Assembly (NCBI GenBank): GCA_013334485.1
Contig: JAAXXL010000008.1
Coordinates: forward strand, 1 to 59,219
Reading direction: 5' to 3'
Source: Chlorobiaceae bacterium
GTDB lineage: Bacteria; Bacteroidota; Chlorobiia; Chlorobiales; Chlorobiaceae
DNA: 59,219 bases
Shown here: positions 37,570 through 48,756 of the stretch, piece after piece
Layout of the letters: the number at the start of each line of letters is the position of its first letter
How positions within the stretch are numbered: the stretch's first letter is position 1
Program-made: the position numbers and the translations under genes
Notes under the pieces: generated by a model
The model's database searches: none
The model's input: only the letters and a program-made list of their open reading frames with translations
Told to the model about the DNA's origin: nothing

Positions 37570-38103
37570 ATGCCTCACGCTCTCGAACTAAAATATGGCC
37601 TGACAGCCCAAGAGTTGCTTGATGCCATTGACAAGCGATTTCGCCTGAAGGTAGCTCTGGAAGGTGCTGTGGCAGAAGTTCACTTTGAAAGAAAACTCCG
37701 TGTCGCAAGCAGAGAAGGTTGGTTGACCTGTTATGAAAGCCATGATGTGGATGGAATGCATGACTTCACTGTTATAACTCTGACAGGAATGACAATCCGG
37801 GTTGAAGTCAAGACCATACGCAATGGTCCAAAACCCCAGGTTGAACTACAGAAAACACGCACAGCTAAAGGCGATCCGAGTAGCCGTTACTACGACCGTA
37901 ATCACTTCGATGTTGTCGCAGTTTGTGTTGGTCGCCTCACTTCTGATTGGAGTCAATTCCGATATGCATTGGTAAGAGACCTGCCAAACCATCGGCTACA
38001 CCCCAATAAAATTCAGATCATGCATCCTATTCCAGAGAGAGAAGAAACCGTACCCCGATGGTACTCACGTTTTCAAGATATTATTGACGCTTATGCAACC
38101 TGA
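37570..38103 (+). CDS. Putative type II restriction endonuclease (PD-(D/E)XK-like)
   Basis: The 177-residue protein lies directly upstream of, and overlaps by 11 bases, a PvuII-like methyltransferase gene. It contains a candidate nuclease core: D65, then a strand with E79-V80-K81 ([17 protein letters not shown]), fitting D-x13-E-x-K. Further on are [20 protein letters not shown] and a C-terminal [10 protein letters not shown] do not recognise it as a PvuII homologue. The role as restriction partner is inferred from the core and the neighbour. Confidence 0.6.
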   Translation: MPHALELKYGLTAQELLDAIDKRFRLKVALEGAVAEVHFERKLRVASREGWLTCYESHDVDGMHDFTVITLTGMTIRVEVKTIRNGPKPQVELQKTRTAKGDPSSRYYDRNHFDVVAVCVGRLTSDWSQFRYALVRDLPNHRLHPNKIQIMHPIPEREETVPRWYSRFQDIIDAYAT

Positions 38104-39016
38104 ACCTATCTACAAGACTACGTTTGGGGCATTTTTCTGCGCTGACAGCCTTGAACTTATGCAACAAATGGCTGATGACTCCGTTGATCTCGTTGTTACC
38201 AGTCCACCATACGCTCTCCACTTTAAAAAAGAGTATGGTAACGCAAATCAACAAGATTACATTGCATGGCTTCTTCCTTTTGCCCGAGAAATCAAACGGA
38301 TCATCAAACCTTCCGGTTCATTCGTTCTGAATCTTGGTGGTGCCTGGCAACCTGGTTTACCAATTCGTAGTTTGTACCATTATCGAGTCTTGCTCTCTCT
38401 TGTTGACGAAGTTGGATTTGATTTGGCTCAAGAATTTTTCTGGTTCAATCCGGCAAAAATGCCTGCACCCGCCGAATGGGTAAATGTTCGCCGTATTCGG
38501 GTAAAAGACAGCGTAGAATACATATTCTGGTTTGTAAAGGATCCGATGGCAAAGGCTGATAATCGAAAAGTCCTCCAACCATACAGTGAGGATATGAAGC
38601 GCCTGATCAAACGCGGAGTCAAACAGACTATCAGACCAAGCGGTCATGTAATCACCGACACTTTTGCAACTGATCGAGGTGGTTCAATTCCATCAAATCT
38701 TATCCAATGTGGGAATAACGAATCGAACAGCGCATATATAAGGAATAGTAAAATTGCTGGTAATAAAATCCATCCTGCTCGATTCCCTGCTGAGCTACCA
38801 AGATTCTTCATTGAATTTCTGACTAATCCCGGAGATTTGGTACTTGATCCATTTGCAGGTAGTAACACCACTGGATACGTGGCAGATGGTCTGAAGCGAC
38901 AATGGATTGGGGTGGAGCTAAGACTGGACTATGCCCAGGAAAGCCGATTACGCTTTGAGGGTTTGCCGGAAGAGGTCATTTTGGCTCAGGACCAACAAAC
39001 GCTACAATTTGACTGA
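38093..39016 (+). CDS. Type II DNA methyltransferase, PvuII-like N4-cytosine class
   Basis: From ATG 38093 the product has 307 residues. The order of motifs is beta class: catalytic TSPPY (36-40) early, SAM-binding [10 protein letters not shown] (252-261) late. Long stretches recall M.Pvu[62 protein letters not shown] and [19 protein letters not shown].PvuII methylates cytosine N4 in CAGCTG; SPPY also favours N4-cytosine. The actual target here is unknown. It overlaps the candidate nuclease gene, as in tight restriction-modification units. Base composition is a little more AT-rich than flanking housekeeping genes. Confidence 0.88.
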   Translation: MQPEPIYKTTFGAFFCADSLELMQQMADDSVDLVVTSPPYALHFKKEYGNANQQDYIAWLLPFAREIKRIIKPSGSFVLNLGGAWQPGLPIRSLYHYRVLLSLVDEVGFDLAQEFFWFNPAKMPAPAEWVNVRRIRVKDSVEYIFWFVKDPMAKADNRKVLQPYSEDMKRLIKRGVKQTIRPSGHVITDTFATDRGGSIPSNLIQCGNNESNSAYIRNSKIAGNKIHPARFPAELPRFFIEFLTNPGDLVLDPFAGSNTTGYVADGLKRQWIGVELRLDYAQESRLRFEGLPEEVILAQDQQTLQFD

Positions 39017-39141
39017 ATGAAAATAGTTTGATATCACCGATCATGAGTTGTGGGTGAATGGATAGATAATCACGAATTTGCTTTACTCCAGATCGATTAC
39101 TAACATCAAACCAACCCTTCTTTTTGGAAAAGCAGAGCACT

Positions 39142-39396
39142 ATGGAACAAATCCGAGTCAGAAAAAGACTTCAGATTACTATTCCCTGGCGTATTGCTGA
39201 ATTGGCTCATATAAAGCCGGACGACATGCTTGAGGTTTCATTCAATAACGGAGTGGTCACTCTGATTCCGGTATCACGTAAAATACGGAATGATTCGCCA
39301 ATGACTTATGCGGGAATCGCTCGTGGAATTTGGGGTAAAACAACTCAGGAAATTGAAGCAGAACATCAGAAAGCCCATGAATCCTGGCAACTTTAG
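39142..39396 (+). CDS. AbrB/MazE-type antitoxin
   Basis: From ATG 39142 the product has 84 residues; a TTG extends the frame to 39124. The swapped-hairpin DNA-binding part is RVRKRLQITIPWRIAELAHI with KPDDMLEVSFNNGVVTLIP. The acidic C-terminus (GIWGKTTQEIEAEHQKAHES) is the type that caps PIN-domain toxins. Its expected toxin would follow downstream, where only the last part of a PIN domain can be read (39439-39555). It is therefore an orphan antitoxin. Confidence 0.8.
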   Translation: MEQIRVRKRLQITIPWRIAELAHIKPDDMLEVSFNNGVVTLIPVSRKIRNDSPMTYAGIARGIWGKTTQEIEAEHQKAHESWQL

Positions 39397-39438
39397 CGAA
39401 CTAACTCAATCACTAATAGTGCAATAAGCTATTGCTAA

Positions 39439-39555
39439 AGAGGAAAATCGAATGCAATTCTTGCAGGATGTAAATTTATCATTACCAACGACAGCGGCAT
39501 CAAATCAAACAACCTCATTGAGGTAATCCATCTTTCCGCATTGCTGGCCAAATAA
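39439..39555 (+). pseudogene. PIN-domain (VapC-type) toxin C-terminal remnant
   Basis: The frame ending at TAA 39553-39555 reads AILAGCKFIITNDSGIKSNN then LIEVIHLSALLAK. This is the end of a PIN domain, with the last active-site motif TND and the closing beta strand. An in-frame stop lies at 39436-39438 and no start is present, so the N-terminal two-thirds with the first three acidic residues is lost. It lies where the toxin of the AbrB-type antitoxin should be. Confidence 0.7.
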
Positions 39556-39566
39556 ACTGATGATCT

Positions 39567-40889
39567 ATGAACGAACGACCTTCGATCCATAAACTCGGGC
39601 CGGTTACCCTTGCGCCTTCGGTTCTCCCCCATCATGCCTGGACCTATCTCTTTGCGGCTTTTTTTTCTATCGGACTGGTCACCTTCGTCTCTATCGGGCA
39701 GGCCTACATCCTCAACGAGCACCTGAAAATTCCTGTTTCTGAACAGGGAACCATCAGCGGCAACCTGGTCTTCTGGACCGAAATCATCACTCTGCTTTTT
39801 TTTGTCCCCGCAGGGGTGCTGATGGATCGTATTGGCCGTAAACCGGTCTATAGCGCAGGATTCGTCATCGTTGCTCTCGCATACGCCCTCTACCCGTTCT
39901 CCCGCTCTATTGAAGAACTGACCCTCTACCGAATGATCTATGCTCTCGGCATAGTCGCCCTGACCAGTGCACTCTCGACAGTGATGATTGACTACCCTGC
40001 AGAGCGCTCAAGGGGAAAACTTATTGCCATTACCGGATTTCTCAACGGCCTTGGAATTGTTGCATTGAACTCGTTTTTCGGGGGACTGCCGCATAGGCTT
40101 GTGGCAAAAGGATTCAGTGGTATCGATGCCGGAATCTACACCCATTTTGCTATCGCCGGAGTGGCGATTATGGCAGCGGTTGTTGTCGGGTTCGGTCTAA
40201 AAGGCGGCACTGAAGTACGCAAGGAGGAGCGTCCTCCGCTCCGCAATCTTCTCTCAAGCGGCATCAGTTGTGCGAAAAACCCGAGAATCCTGCTCTCCTA
40301 CGGTGCAGCATTTGTTGCACGGGGAGATCAGTCAATTATCGGAACCTTTCTGCCTCTCTGGGGTACAACAGCGGGTATCGCCATGGGCATGGAGCCTGCC
40401 GAAGCAGTGAAAAAAGGGATGATGATCTTTATTATCTCCCAGGGAGCAGCGCTGCTCTGGGCTCCGGTTATCGGGCCGCTGATTGACCACTGGAACCGGG
40501 TAACGGCACTGATTGTCTGTATGGGACTTGCAAGCATCGGCTATCTTTCGCTTGGGTTGATCGGCAATCCGCACGAACCCGGCTCAATCATCTTTTTTGT
40601 TCTTCTCGGCATCGGCCAGATCAGCTCCTTTCTCGGTGCGCAGTCGCTTATCGGTCAGGAGGCACCAAAAGCGGAACGGGGATCGGTAATCGGCATGTTC
40701 AATATCTGTGGTGCGGCAGGAATACTGGTTATCACAACCATCGGAGGAAGGCTCTTTGACTCCATGAGCCCGAAAGCGCCGTTCATTGTTGTCGGCGCCA
40801 TCAATTCACTTGTTATGCTTGCTGCGATCTATGTCCGAATAAAACATCCGGGCAAAGGCTTTAACATAGGTCCAAATGCTGAGGTCTGA
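39567..40889 (+). CDS. Major facilitator superfamily transporter
   Basis: The 440-residue protein has about twelve membrane helices. The MFS loop motif is GVLMDRIGRKPVYSAGFVIV between helices 2 and 3. The second half starts near residue 235 (LLSYGAAFVARGDQSIIGTF). An unusual N-terminal lead PSIHKLGPVTLAPSVLPHHAW is present. The substrate is not evident; the general pattern is that of drug or metabolite exporters. It ends near a dispersed repeat, facing a sugar aminotransferase gene. Confidence 0.85.
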   Translation: MNERPSIHKLGPVTLAPSVLPHHAWTYLFAAFFSIGLVTFVSIGQAYILNEHLKIPVSEQGTISGNLVFWTEIITLLFFVPAGVLMDRIGRKPVYSAGFVIVALAYALYPFSRSIEELTLYRMIYALGIVALTSALSTVMIDYPAERSRGKLIAITGFLNGLGIVALNSFFGGLPHRLVAKGFSGIDAGIYTHFAIAGVAIMAAVVVGFGLKGGTEVRKEERPPLRNLLSSGISCAKNPRILLSYGAAFVARGDQSIIGTFLPLWGTTAGIAMGMEPAEAVKKGMMIFIISQGAALLWAPVIGPLIDHWNRVTALIVCMGLASIGYLSLGLIGNPHEPGSIIFFVLLGIGQISSFLGAQSLIGQEAPKAERGSVIGMFNICGAAGILVITTIGGRLFDSMSPKAPFIVVGAINSLVMLAAIYVRIKHPGKGFNIGPNAEV

Positions 40890-40924
40890 GTTCTTGGGGA
40901 AAAGAAACGGGAAGTTGTTGGATC

Positions 40925-40999
40925 GGTGTAGGGGCAATCCCTTGTGGTTGCCCAGATATTTCTCTTCGTCCTTGCCTTCCCTGATCTCCTTGTATTTCA
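40925..40999. repeat. Dispersed intergenic repeat, copy 2
   Basis: Begins GGTGTAGGGGCAATCCCTT and shares the ATTTCTCTTCGTCC block with copy 1 at 16198-16272, differing by a few substitutions and small gaps. It again lies between two genes that converge, and its end overlaps the stop of the aminotransferase gene. Confidence 0.75.
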
Positions 41000-42109
41000 A
41001 CCGAGCAGCACTGAACAGATCTTCTCAAGCTCCTCCTCCTTGAGGTAAGGATGCATCGGTAGTGAGAAAACCTTGCTGCTCATATCCTCTGAAACCGGAA
41101 AGTCACCCGTTTTATAGTTGAGGAATTCGTAAGCTTTCTGGAGATGAAGCGGAATTTTATAGTAGATCATAGTTGGAATCCCCTCTTTCTGCAATGCCTG
41201 CATAAGCTCGTCACGCTCCGATGATGAAGCAGCAAGCACCGAATACTGGGCCCATGCCGAACGATACCCTTCAGGAATCCGGGGAACTGCCAACCTGCCC
41301 TGAAGCCTCATGCTGTAGGTATCGGCAACGCGCTGGCGGGCATCAAGCTCATCGTCAAATATGGCAAGTTTTTCAAGCAGCACTGCGGCCTGAAAAGAGT
41401 CAAGCCTGCCGTTAATACCGATCCGTTCATTGTTGTACTTGTCAACACCGCTACCATGTATCCTGACCGAGCGAAGCAGAAGATCAAGCTCATCGTCATC
41501 AGTGAAAATGGCGCCGCCATCACCATAACAGCCAAGCGGTTTGGCAGGGAAAAACGATGTCGCCCCGACAAGACCGAAACTACCGGCCTTACACCCGTTG
41601 AAACTGCCACCAAAACCCTGAGCTGCATCTTCAAGAATCCAAAGATTAAATGATGCTGCAACAGCCTCAAGGCGATCATAATCAGCAGGCAGTCCGAAGA
41701 GATCAATGGGAATAAGTGCTTTGGGCTTTAACCCTCTCGACAAAGCCTCCTCAACTGCACGTCCGACAAGTTCCGGGTTGATATTGAAGGTGTCAGAACA
41801 AACATCAACAAACACCGGAGTAGCTCCAACAAGGCTGATCACTTCAGCGGTTGCAAAAAAGGTAAATGGCGTGGTAAGCACGGCATCACCGGGGCCGATC
41901 CCTTTGGCAAGCAGAGGCATAAGCAGTGCGTCGGTACCTGATGAACAGGAGACACAATGCTTTGAGCCGACCCAGGAGGCCAGACGTGTTTCAAGCTCTG
42001 TCACCTCAGGCCCCATGATAAACTGGCAACTGTCAACAATGCGCTCAAGACGTTTGAGCAGTGGTGTGCGAATCCGCTCTTTCTGGGTAAGGAGATCGAT
42101 AAATTGCAT
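40997..42109 (-). CDS. DegT/DnrJ/EryC1-family PLP-dependent sugar aminotransferase
   Basis: The 370-residue protein has the family patterns VGSKHCVSCSSGTDALLMPL, TPFTFFATAEVISLVGATPV, EDAAQGFGG and the PLP-lysine loop SFFPAKPLGCYGDGGAIF. Such enzymes transaminate nucleotide-linked keto sugars for lipopolysaccharide or other surface glycans. The specific sugar cannot be told, and no other glycan gene is adjacent. It is transcribed leftward alone; mpl, a cell-wall gene, diverges from it. Confidence 0.93.
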   Translation of the reverse strand: MQFIDLLTQKERIRTPLLKRLERIVDSCQFIMGPEVTELETRLASWVGSKHCVSCSSGTDALLMPLLAKGIGPGDAVLTTPFTFFATAEVISLVGATPVFVDVCSDTFNINPELVGRAVEEALSRGLKPKALIPIDLFGLPADYDRLEAVAASFNLWILEDAAQGFGGSFNGCKAGSFGLVGATSFFPAKPLGCYGDGGAIFTDDDELDLLLRSVRIHGSGVDKYNNERIGINGRLDSFQAAVLLEKLAIFDDELDARQRVADTYSMRLQGRLAVPRIPEGYRSAWAQYSVLAASSSERDELMQALQKEGIPTMIYYKIPLHLQKAYEFLNYKTGDFPVSEDMSSKVFSLPMHPYLKEEELEKICSVLLG

Positions 42110-42318
42110 GGTCGCAAGAAGGTTAAGATCAATTAAAAATTATGAATCAAAATACAGCTTCATTTCATACTTTCAAGGTCTGCCGATATTTCCTTCACTA
42201 CCGCAGAAAAGGGAGCTGAATATCAATTGTCGCTTTTGCGCTACATCCGATTTTTACGTATATACAGGAACATGGCGTTTTACATGCCTCACAGCAATTT
42301 GAAGACAATCTTCCCAAG

Positions 42319-43749
42319 ATGAGCTCCTTCTACTTTATCGGTATCGGCGGTACGGCCATGGCATCTGTAGCCGTTGCGCTCTCGCATGCAGGTCATGCAG
42401 TAACCGGCTCGGATACGCAGCTCTATCCACCCATGAGCAGTTACCTCGAAGAGCATAATATCCCCTACTTCAACGGCTTCTCTGAAAAAAATCTGCATCA
42501 TGCACTCCCGGATTTTGTTGTTGTCGGCAATGCAATAAGCCGTGGCAACCTGGAGCTTGAATATGCCCTTGACCAGCATCTCGAACTGATCTCCATGCCG
42601 GATCTGGTACGCCAGCATCTGATCAGGAAAAATACCTCGATTGTCGTTTCGGGTACACATGGCAAAACAACCACAACCTCACTTGTTGCTTGGCTGCTTG
42701 AGCATGGAGGGCTTAAACCGGGATTTCTTGTCGGCGGCATTCCGGAAAACTTCTCAATGGGATGCAGGCCGTCAGGCAGAATTGAAGCGGGATTTTTTGT
42801 AAGCGAAGGCGACGAGTACGATACCTCTTTCTTCGACAAGCGAAGCAAGTTCCTGCTCTACCGACCCGATATTGCCATAATCAACAATATTGAGTTTGAT
42901 CATGCCGATATTTTCAACTCGCTTGAGGATATCAAACGCAGCTTCCGGCTCTTTGTCAATCTCATACCCCGAAACGGCACCCTGATCGTCAACAGCGACG
43001 ACCCGATAGCCATGGAGATAGCTTCCAGAGCATTCTGCAAGGTTGAACGGTTCGGGCTGAACACGGAAGCGGAATGGAGCGCCAGGAACATATCGGTAGC
43101 AGATGAGAACTCAACCTTTGAGCTGTACTACAACGGTGCAATGCTTGGACCAATCAGTGTTCCTCTCTTCGGAAACTACAATATCATGAATGCCCTTGCC
43201 GCAACCGCAGCAGCAGCATCGGCAGGACTTCCGTTTGAAGCCATTGCAAATGCCATGCCCCTCTTCCTGAGGCCGAAACGGCGTATGGAGATTATCGGCA
43301 CATATCCCGAAAACATAACCCTGATTGAAGATTTTGCCCATCATCCAACGGCAATAAGGGTAACGCTGGAAGCTATCGCAGAACGCTTCTCTGGCAGAAG
43401 GGTTATCACCTGTTTTGAGCCCCGCTCCAACACCACCACCCGCAATATTTTTCAGCAGGAGCTCTCGGAGTGTTTCGGACCGGCATCAATTGTTATTATG
43501 GGGAAAGTTCACCGTCCGGATCGCTACAAGCCTGAAGAGTGCCTCAATACCTCACTATTGCAGGAAGAGCTTCAAAAACAGGGTAAAACCGTTTTTCTTT
43601 CCGGTGAAGAGGCCGGAAGTTATCCGGAAAATATCGTCGGGTTTCTCAAGCAACACCTCAGAAATGATGATGTTGTTGTTGTGCTGAGCAACGGCAGTTT
43701 TGGCAACCTCAAAGCTCTTTTAACGGAAAGTTTTCAAAAAAGTTCCTGA
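42319..43749 (+). CDS. mpl: UDP-N-acetylmuramate:L-alanyl-gamma-D-glutamyl-meso-diaminopimelate ligase
   Basis: The 476-residue Mur ligase has the N-terminal nucleotide-binding IGIGGTAMASVAVALSHAGH, ATP loop SGTHGKTTT (111-119), central EGDEYDTSFFDKRSKFLLY and C-terminal EDFAHHPTAIRVTL. The EYD-SFFDKRSKF pattern separates Mpl from MurC. It recycles the tripeptide from old peptidoglycan onto UDP-MurNAc in the cytoplasm. The length is normal. It is transcribed alone, ahead of gap. Confidence 0.94.
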   Translation: MSSFYFIGIGGTAMASVAVALSHAGHAVTGSDTQLYPPMSSYLEEHNIPYFNGFSEKNLHHALPDFVVVGNAISRGNLELEYALDQHLELISMPDLVRQHLIRKNTSIVVSGTHGKTTTTSLVAWLLEHGGLKPGFLVGGIPENFSMGCRPSGRIEAGFFVSEGDEYDTSFFDKRSKFLLYRPDIAIINNIEFDHADIFNSLEDIKRSFRLFVNLIPRNGTLIVNSDDPIAMEIASRAFCKVERFGLNTEAEWSARNISVADENSTFELYYNGAMLGPISVPLFGNYNIMNALAATAAAASAGLPFEAIANAMPLFLRPKRRMEIIGTYPENITLIEDFAHHPTAIRVTLEAIAERFSGRRVITCFEPRSNTTTRNIFQQELSECFGPASIVIMGKVHRPDRYKPEECLNTSLLQEELQKQGKTVFLSGEEAGSYPENIVGFLKQHLRNDDVVVVLSNGSFGNLKALLTESFQKSS

Positions 43750-43838
43750 ATATTTCAATTTTCATATTATACTCAACAGACATTTATTAAATACAAAACA
43801 GGTTCCTCTCCACAGATTTTTTTGACATCTAACATTAA

Positions 43839-44864
<1,026 letters not shown>

Positions 44865-44887
44865 CCCTTCTCTCAAGAGAGGCATAC

Positions 44888-44922
44888 AAAAAAAAGGCGC
44901 TCCAACAGGGCGCCTTTTTTTA
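44888..44922 (+). terminator. Terminator after gap
   Basis: An A-run then GGCGC (44896-44900), a 9-base loop and GCGCC (44910-44914) followed by seven T. Confidence 0.85.
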
Positions 44923-45031
44923 TGGCAACAACACGGAAAGCGAAGAGCGCTTTCTTGGAGTTGACCGGCTGATTATATTATTTTACTCATAGCTTCAGAC
45001 GAGCAATTGACTGCAACAACTCTTTTTTCCC

Positions 45032-45511
45032 ATGACCAATAAAGCATCCATGCCAATGAAAGCCCTCATCCTTTTTGACAGCCGGACTTCCGGAGGATCA
45101 ACCGAACAGCTCATCGATGCAATCGGTCAGGAACTTGCCGCAACAGGCGCCATAGTGGAAAAAGCAAAGTGCAAAAGCCGGGGGGACTACAGCTTTGTTG
45201 CTGATTTTGACGTAGTGATCATGGGTGCTCCAATTTACTATCTGATGGTCTCTTCAGAGCTGCTCGGCGCACTCCTGCAGAGCAACCTGAAGCAGTTTCT
45301 TCAGGGCAAGAAAGTTGCTCTCTTTCTCACCTGCGGCAGCCCCGAGCTGATGGCAAACATACTCTATCTTCCCCAGCTCAAGCTCAATCTCGCAGGAACA
45401 ACAACACTTGCCGAAAAGATTTTTGCTCCTGATCAGACCTCCAACCCTGATGTCATAAAAAACTATGTAATGGAGCTGGTTGATGCATACAAAAAGGCAG
45501 AGGCCAAATAA
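45032..45511 (+). CDS. Flavodoxin-like protein
   Basis: The product has 159 residues; ATGs at 45050 and 45056 are possible alternative starts, the last giving MKALILFDSRTSGGSTEQLI, a typical flavodoxin strand with a phosphate loop. The middle has DFDVVIMGAPIYYLMVSSEL and KKVALFLTCGSPELM, matching the flavodoxin-fold FMN site. It could carry electrons or act as an NAD(P)H-quinone or menaquinone-linked flavoprotein; the partner is unknown. It meets dnaJ tail to tail at a perfect hairpin. Confidence 0.78.
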   Translation: MTNKASMPMKALILFDSRTSGGSTEQLIDAIGQELAATGAIVEKAKCKSRGDYSFVADFDVVIMGAPIYYLMVSSELLGALLQSNLKQFLQGKKVALFLTCGSPELMANILYLPQLKLNLAGTTTLAEKIFAPDQTSNPDVIKNYVMELVDAYKKAEAK

Positions 45512-45564
45512 AGATCTGACAATATTGCACTTTTCCAGAGATAAAAAAGAAAAGTAACCCTATA

Positions 45565-45596
45565 CAGAAAAACCCCGACTCGTCGGGGTTTTTCTG
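45565..45596. terminator. Bidirectional terminator, flavodoxin-like gene / dnaJ
   Basis: A perfect 14-base inverted repeat (CAGAAAAACCCCGA and its complement) with a 4-base loop. The A-run and T-run make it suited to both convergent genes. Confidence 0.9.
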
Positions 45597-45616
45597 TTTC
45601 AAATTCAGGCCTGTTT

Positions 45617-46819
45617 TCACGAAAAAATATCGCGGGCTTTTTCAAAAAAGCTCTTGGCATGAGGGTCGTTATGTGCGTCAGGTGAAATCCCCTGAGATTT
45701 CTTCAGATCCTTCAGAAGCTCTTTATCCTGATGGGAAAGATCTTTCGGAACATAGACATTGACTTTCACATACTGGTCACCCCTTGATGATCCTTTCAGA
45801 TGCCCGATGCCATAACCCGGAATGCGAAGCATGGTCTCTGGTTGCGTTGAGGGAGGAATGGTCAGCTTCACCGCGCCATCAAGCGTTGGAACGTCAACTT
45901 TCGTTCCAAGCACAAGATCAGGAAAGCTGACTGCAAGGGAATAGACAACATCGTCACCATTGCGTGAGAACAGCTCATGCGGAATCTCCTCAAGCACAAC
46001 AATCAGGTCTCCTGCAGCACCACCTCTCGGCCCGGTATTACCCTGACCGCGAAGGGTCAGATAGTTACCTTCCTGAACACCCGCCGGAACTGTAACCTTG
46101 ACGGTAACATCTCCCAGCTTGATCCCCTCTCCGTAACATGATGTACAGCGATCCTTTATGATACGGCCCTCACCTCCGCATGTTGGACATGCTGCAATGT
46201 TGACAAATTGACCGAACATTGTTTTTTGAGCCTGACGAACCTCTCCTGTGCCGTTGCAGGTCTTGCAATTTTCGGTTGCGCCTGATTTGGAGCCGCTGCC
46301 GTTACACTCTTTGCAGGCAACCTGCTTTTTGATCTTCAGTGTTTTTTCAACGCCTTTTGCAATCTCCTCAAGAGTCAGCTTCAACCGTATTTTCAGGTCA
46401 GTTCCCTGAATACCTGCAGAAGCCCGCCCTTTTCTGCCGCCACCGCCACCGCCGCCGAAAAACTCTTCAAAACCGAACGGGGCACCACCGCCGCTTCGTG
46501 CCCTGCCGCCACCAAACATATCGTTGACTGCACTGAAAATATCACTGAAGTCACTTGCTCCGCCATACTGGCCGCCACTGCCTGAAGCCGCTGAAGAGCC
46601 TACTCCTGCATGACCGAACTGATCATAACGGCGACGCTTGTCGTCGTTGCTCAATGCTTCATAGGCCTCATTGACCTCCTTGAAGTGCTCCTCGGCATCC
46701 TTGTTATCGGGATTTTTATCAGGATGAAACTGTACCGCAAGCTTTCTGTATGCCTTCTTTATTTCGTCCTTGGTTGCCGAACGGCCAACACCAAGAACCT
46801 CGTAGTAATCTTTCTTCAT
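45617..46819 (-). CDS. dnaJ: Chaperone DnaJ (type I Hsp40)
   Basis: The 400-residue protein has all type I parts: J domain with HPD at 32-34 (FHPDKN), a Gly-rich linker (about 75-135), four zinc CxxCxGxG motifs ([32 protein letters not shown]) and the C-terminal substrate domain ([14 protein letters not shown]). It stimulates DnaK ATPase in the cytoplasm. It is last in hrcA-grpE-dnaJ, 54 bases after grpE. dnaK is elsewhere. Confidence 0.98.
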   Translation of the reverse strand: MKKDYYEVLGVGRSATKDEIKKAYRKLAVQFHPDKNPDNKDAEEHFKEVNEAYEALSNDDKRRRYDQFGHAGVGSSAASGSGGQYGGASDFSDIFSAVNDMFGGGRARSGGGAPFGFEEFFGGGGGGGRKGRASAGIQGTDLKIRLKLTLEEIAKGVEKTLKIKKQVACKECNGSGSKSGATENCKTCNGTGEVRQAQKTMFGQFVNIAACPTCGGEGRIIKDRCTSCYGEGIKLGDVTVKVTVPAGVQEGNYLTLRGQGNTGPRGGAAGDLIVVLEEIPHELFSRNGDDVVYSLAVSFPDLVLGTKVDVPTLDGAVKLTIPPSTQPETMLRIPGYGIGHLKGSSRGDQYVKVNVYVPKDLSHQDKELLKDLKKSQGISPDAHNDPHAKSFFEKARDIFS

Positions 46820-46873
46820 AATATTACCAGCAAATTTGCTTCTCTTTTGTTCATTGTTAAAAATCGGGAACTG

Positions 46874-47467
46874 CTATCTGGCCACAATGACCTTGGCATG
46901 CCGGATAACCTTTTCACCAATGAGATACCCGGTCTGATACTCTTCGATAATGGTGTCCGGTTCCGCTTCAGGATGATCAATCTGGGAGATCGCTTCATGA
47001 AAATTGACATCAAGCTTTTCTCCTATCGAATCGATTGCCTTGACACCTTTCTCTTCAAGCCACTTTTCAAGACTTTTTTTGACAAGTTCAACTCCGGCAA
47101 TGTAGGGTGCAGCTTCACGTGCCGCTTCGGCATTCAACGGAGCATGTGCAAGAACGCGCTTGACATCATCAACAACCGGCAAAAGCTCCCTGATAATATT
47201 CTCCAGTGCACGCGAAGAGGCCATCATTGATTCGCGCTCCTTCTGCTTGCGGAAATTCTCAAAATCCGCAGCTCTGCGAAGCAACTCGTCACGAAACTTG
47301 TTTACCTGCTCCTGCTGACGACCCAGCTCAGCTTCAAGTTCTGCCACTCTGTCTACCGGCAGCTCATTTTCTGTTACTGACTGCTCCTGAAAGATCTCCT
47401 CCTCCGAAGATGCGGTTTCAGGATTCTCCTTATAACTCTCGTTTTCATCTATTGCACTCTTTGTCAT
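46874..47467 (-). CDS. grpE: DnaK nucleotide exchange factor GrpE
   Basis: The 197-residue protein has a long N-terminal coiled coil ([19 protein letters not shown] then [17 protein letters not shown]) and the C-terminal wing with signature [20 protein letters not shown] and [16 protein letters not shown]. It exchanges ADP on DnaK and senses heat through the coil. It sits 15 bases after hrcA and before dnaJ. Confidence 0.97.
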   Translation of the reverse strand: MTKSAIDENESYKENPETASSEEEIFQEQSVTENELPVDRVAELEAELGRQQEQVNKFRDELLRRAADFENFRKQKERESMMASSRALENIIRELLPVVDDVKRVLAHAPLNAEAAREAAPYIAGVELVKKSLEKWLEEKGVKAIDSIGEKLDVNFHEAISQIDHPEAEPDTIIEEYQTGYLIGEKVIRHAKVIVAR

Positions 47468-47482
47468 AAATATATTTTCTGT

Positions 47483-48556
47483 TTAGTTAACATCTGAAAG
47501 TTTTGCTGACAGTGAGTCAGCCATATAGTTGATAACACGCACAGCGTGCTCGTAATCCATTCGTTTCGGGCCAAAAATCCCGATTTTACCGACCATATTG
47601 CCTACATAATAGGGCGTTGAAACAACAGTCAGCTCTTCAGCCTGCCGTTCACTGTTCTCCTTACCGATACTGATGGAGATATCCATGCCGGAGGGCCTGA
47701 TAACATCAATCAACGGCCCGCTGTTTTCAACAAGCTTGGCCATGCTGAACTTGTCCTCAATCATCGTAATAAGATCCCGTACCTTTTCCGGCTCCTTGAA
47801 CTCCGGCTGATCGACAATGTACTCTGTTCCGGAAATATAGAGCCTTTCAACAATGGGCGACTCATCAAAAAGAGCCCCTGCAGAACGCACAATAAGATTT
47901 GTCAGCGCACTGTCACAATCACAGTCATAAAGCCTTCTTGCAATGCTTTGACGGATTTCGACAAGGGTCAATCCCGAAAGCCTCTCATTGATGACATCAA
48001 CAACATCATCAACACTCTGTCGTGAAACCGCAATATCGAGTTCCATAACAATAGTCTTGACAAAGAGTGACTGGATGGAGAGAATAACCATCATCCGTGT
48101 TGAGCTCAAAAGCACGATGTCGAGCTTTTCAAAGATCGCATTTGAAAGTGTCGGGGATAACACAACACTCAGCTTTCTTGAAATTGAGCCCAGCACTTTT
48201 GCCGCCGAGAGCAGCACATCAGCCGAAGTACCCTTGCGCTCGCTATTGAACTGTCCGATATTGGTATCAATCCGCTTCTTCTCCTGTTCATCAAGAGACT
48301 GAACCGTCATAATCAGGTCAACATAATAACGGTAACCCTGATCAGTAGGAATTCTTCCTGCCGAAGTGTGGGGCTGACTGATATACCCTTCATCTTCAAG
48401 CTCGGCCATGACATTGCGGATCGTCGCATCAGAGAGACCAAGGTTGTAGTTCCGGGCAATAGAGCGCGAACCTACCGGAGCTGCGGTTACAACATACGAC
48501 TGAATAATAATGCCGAGTACCTGCCGCTCCCTCAGATTAAGATCACGAGATGCCAT
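47483..48556 (-). CDS. hrcA: Heat-inducible transcription repressor HrcA
   Basis: The 357-residue protein has the N-terminal winged helix ([67 protein letters not shown]) and the C-terminal GAF-like domain ending [19 protein letters not shown]. HrcA represses chaperone genes at CIRCE operators and is kept active by GroEL. It leads hrcA-grpE-dnaJ, but no CIRCE-like inverted repeat is visible upstream, so this operon may not be directly autoregulated. Confidence 0.97.
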   Translation of the reverse strand: MASRDLNLRERQVLGIIIQSYVVTAAPVGSRSIARNYNLGLSDATIRNVMAELEDEGYISQPHTSAGRIPTDQGYRYYVDLIMTVQSLDEQEKKRIDTNIGQFNSERKGTSADVLLSAAKVLGSISRKLSVVLSPTLSNAIFEKLDIVLLSSTRMMVILSIQSLFVKTIVMELDIAVSRQSVDDVVDVINERLSGLTLVEIRQSIARRLYDCDCDSALTNLIVRSAGALFDESPIVERLYISGTEYIVDQPEFKEPEKVRDLITMIEDKFSMAKLVENSGPLIDVIRPSGMDISISIGKENSERQAEELTVVSTPYYVGNMVGKIGIFGPKRMDYEHAVRVINYMADSLSAKLSDVN

Positions 48557-48629
48557 TAACGTATACCATAGTTATTGCCTCTAAAACCATCAGATGAATG
48601 TAAAAAAAACAACATTCACCCCAATCCCC

Positions 48630-48652
48630 GAATTTGCGGGGTCACACACATT
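48630..48652 (-). terminator. Possible terminator after prmC
   Basis: CCCCG and CGGGG form a short hairpin with a 6-base loop (core 48634-48649) about 105 bases past the prmC stop. A T-rich tract follows on the minus strand, but about 20 bases further on, so the call is weak. Confidence 0.35.
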
Positions 48653-48756
48653 GCGTAACAATATAGCGTAGTGAAAACGTTTTTACGAAAAAAACGCAAA
48701 GTTGAAAGAAACTCTCCGGAGCTTGTTCCTCGACACACCTCACCGGTTAGATATTC

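Noticed and set aside
48594-48620. TGAATGT / ACATTCA inverted repeat with an A-run loop near hrcA
   Set aside because: Seven-base arms without GC content; does not match CIRCE and would be a weak hairpin.
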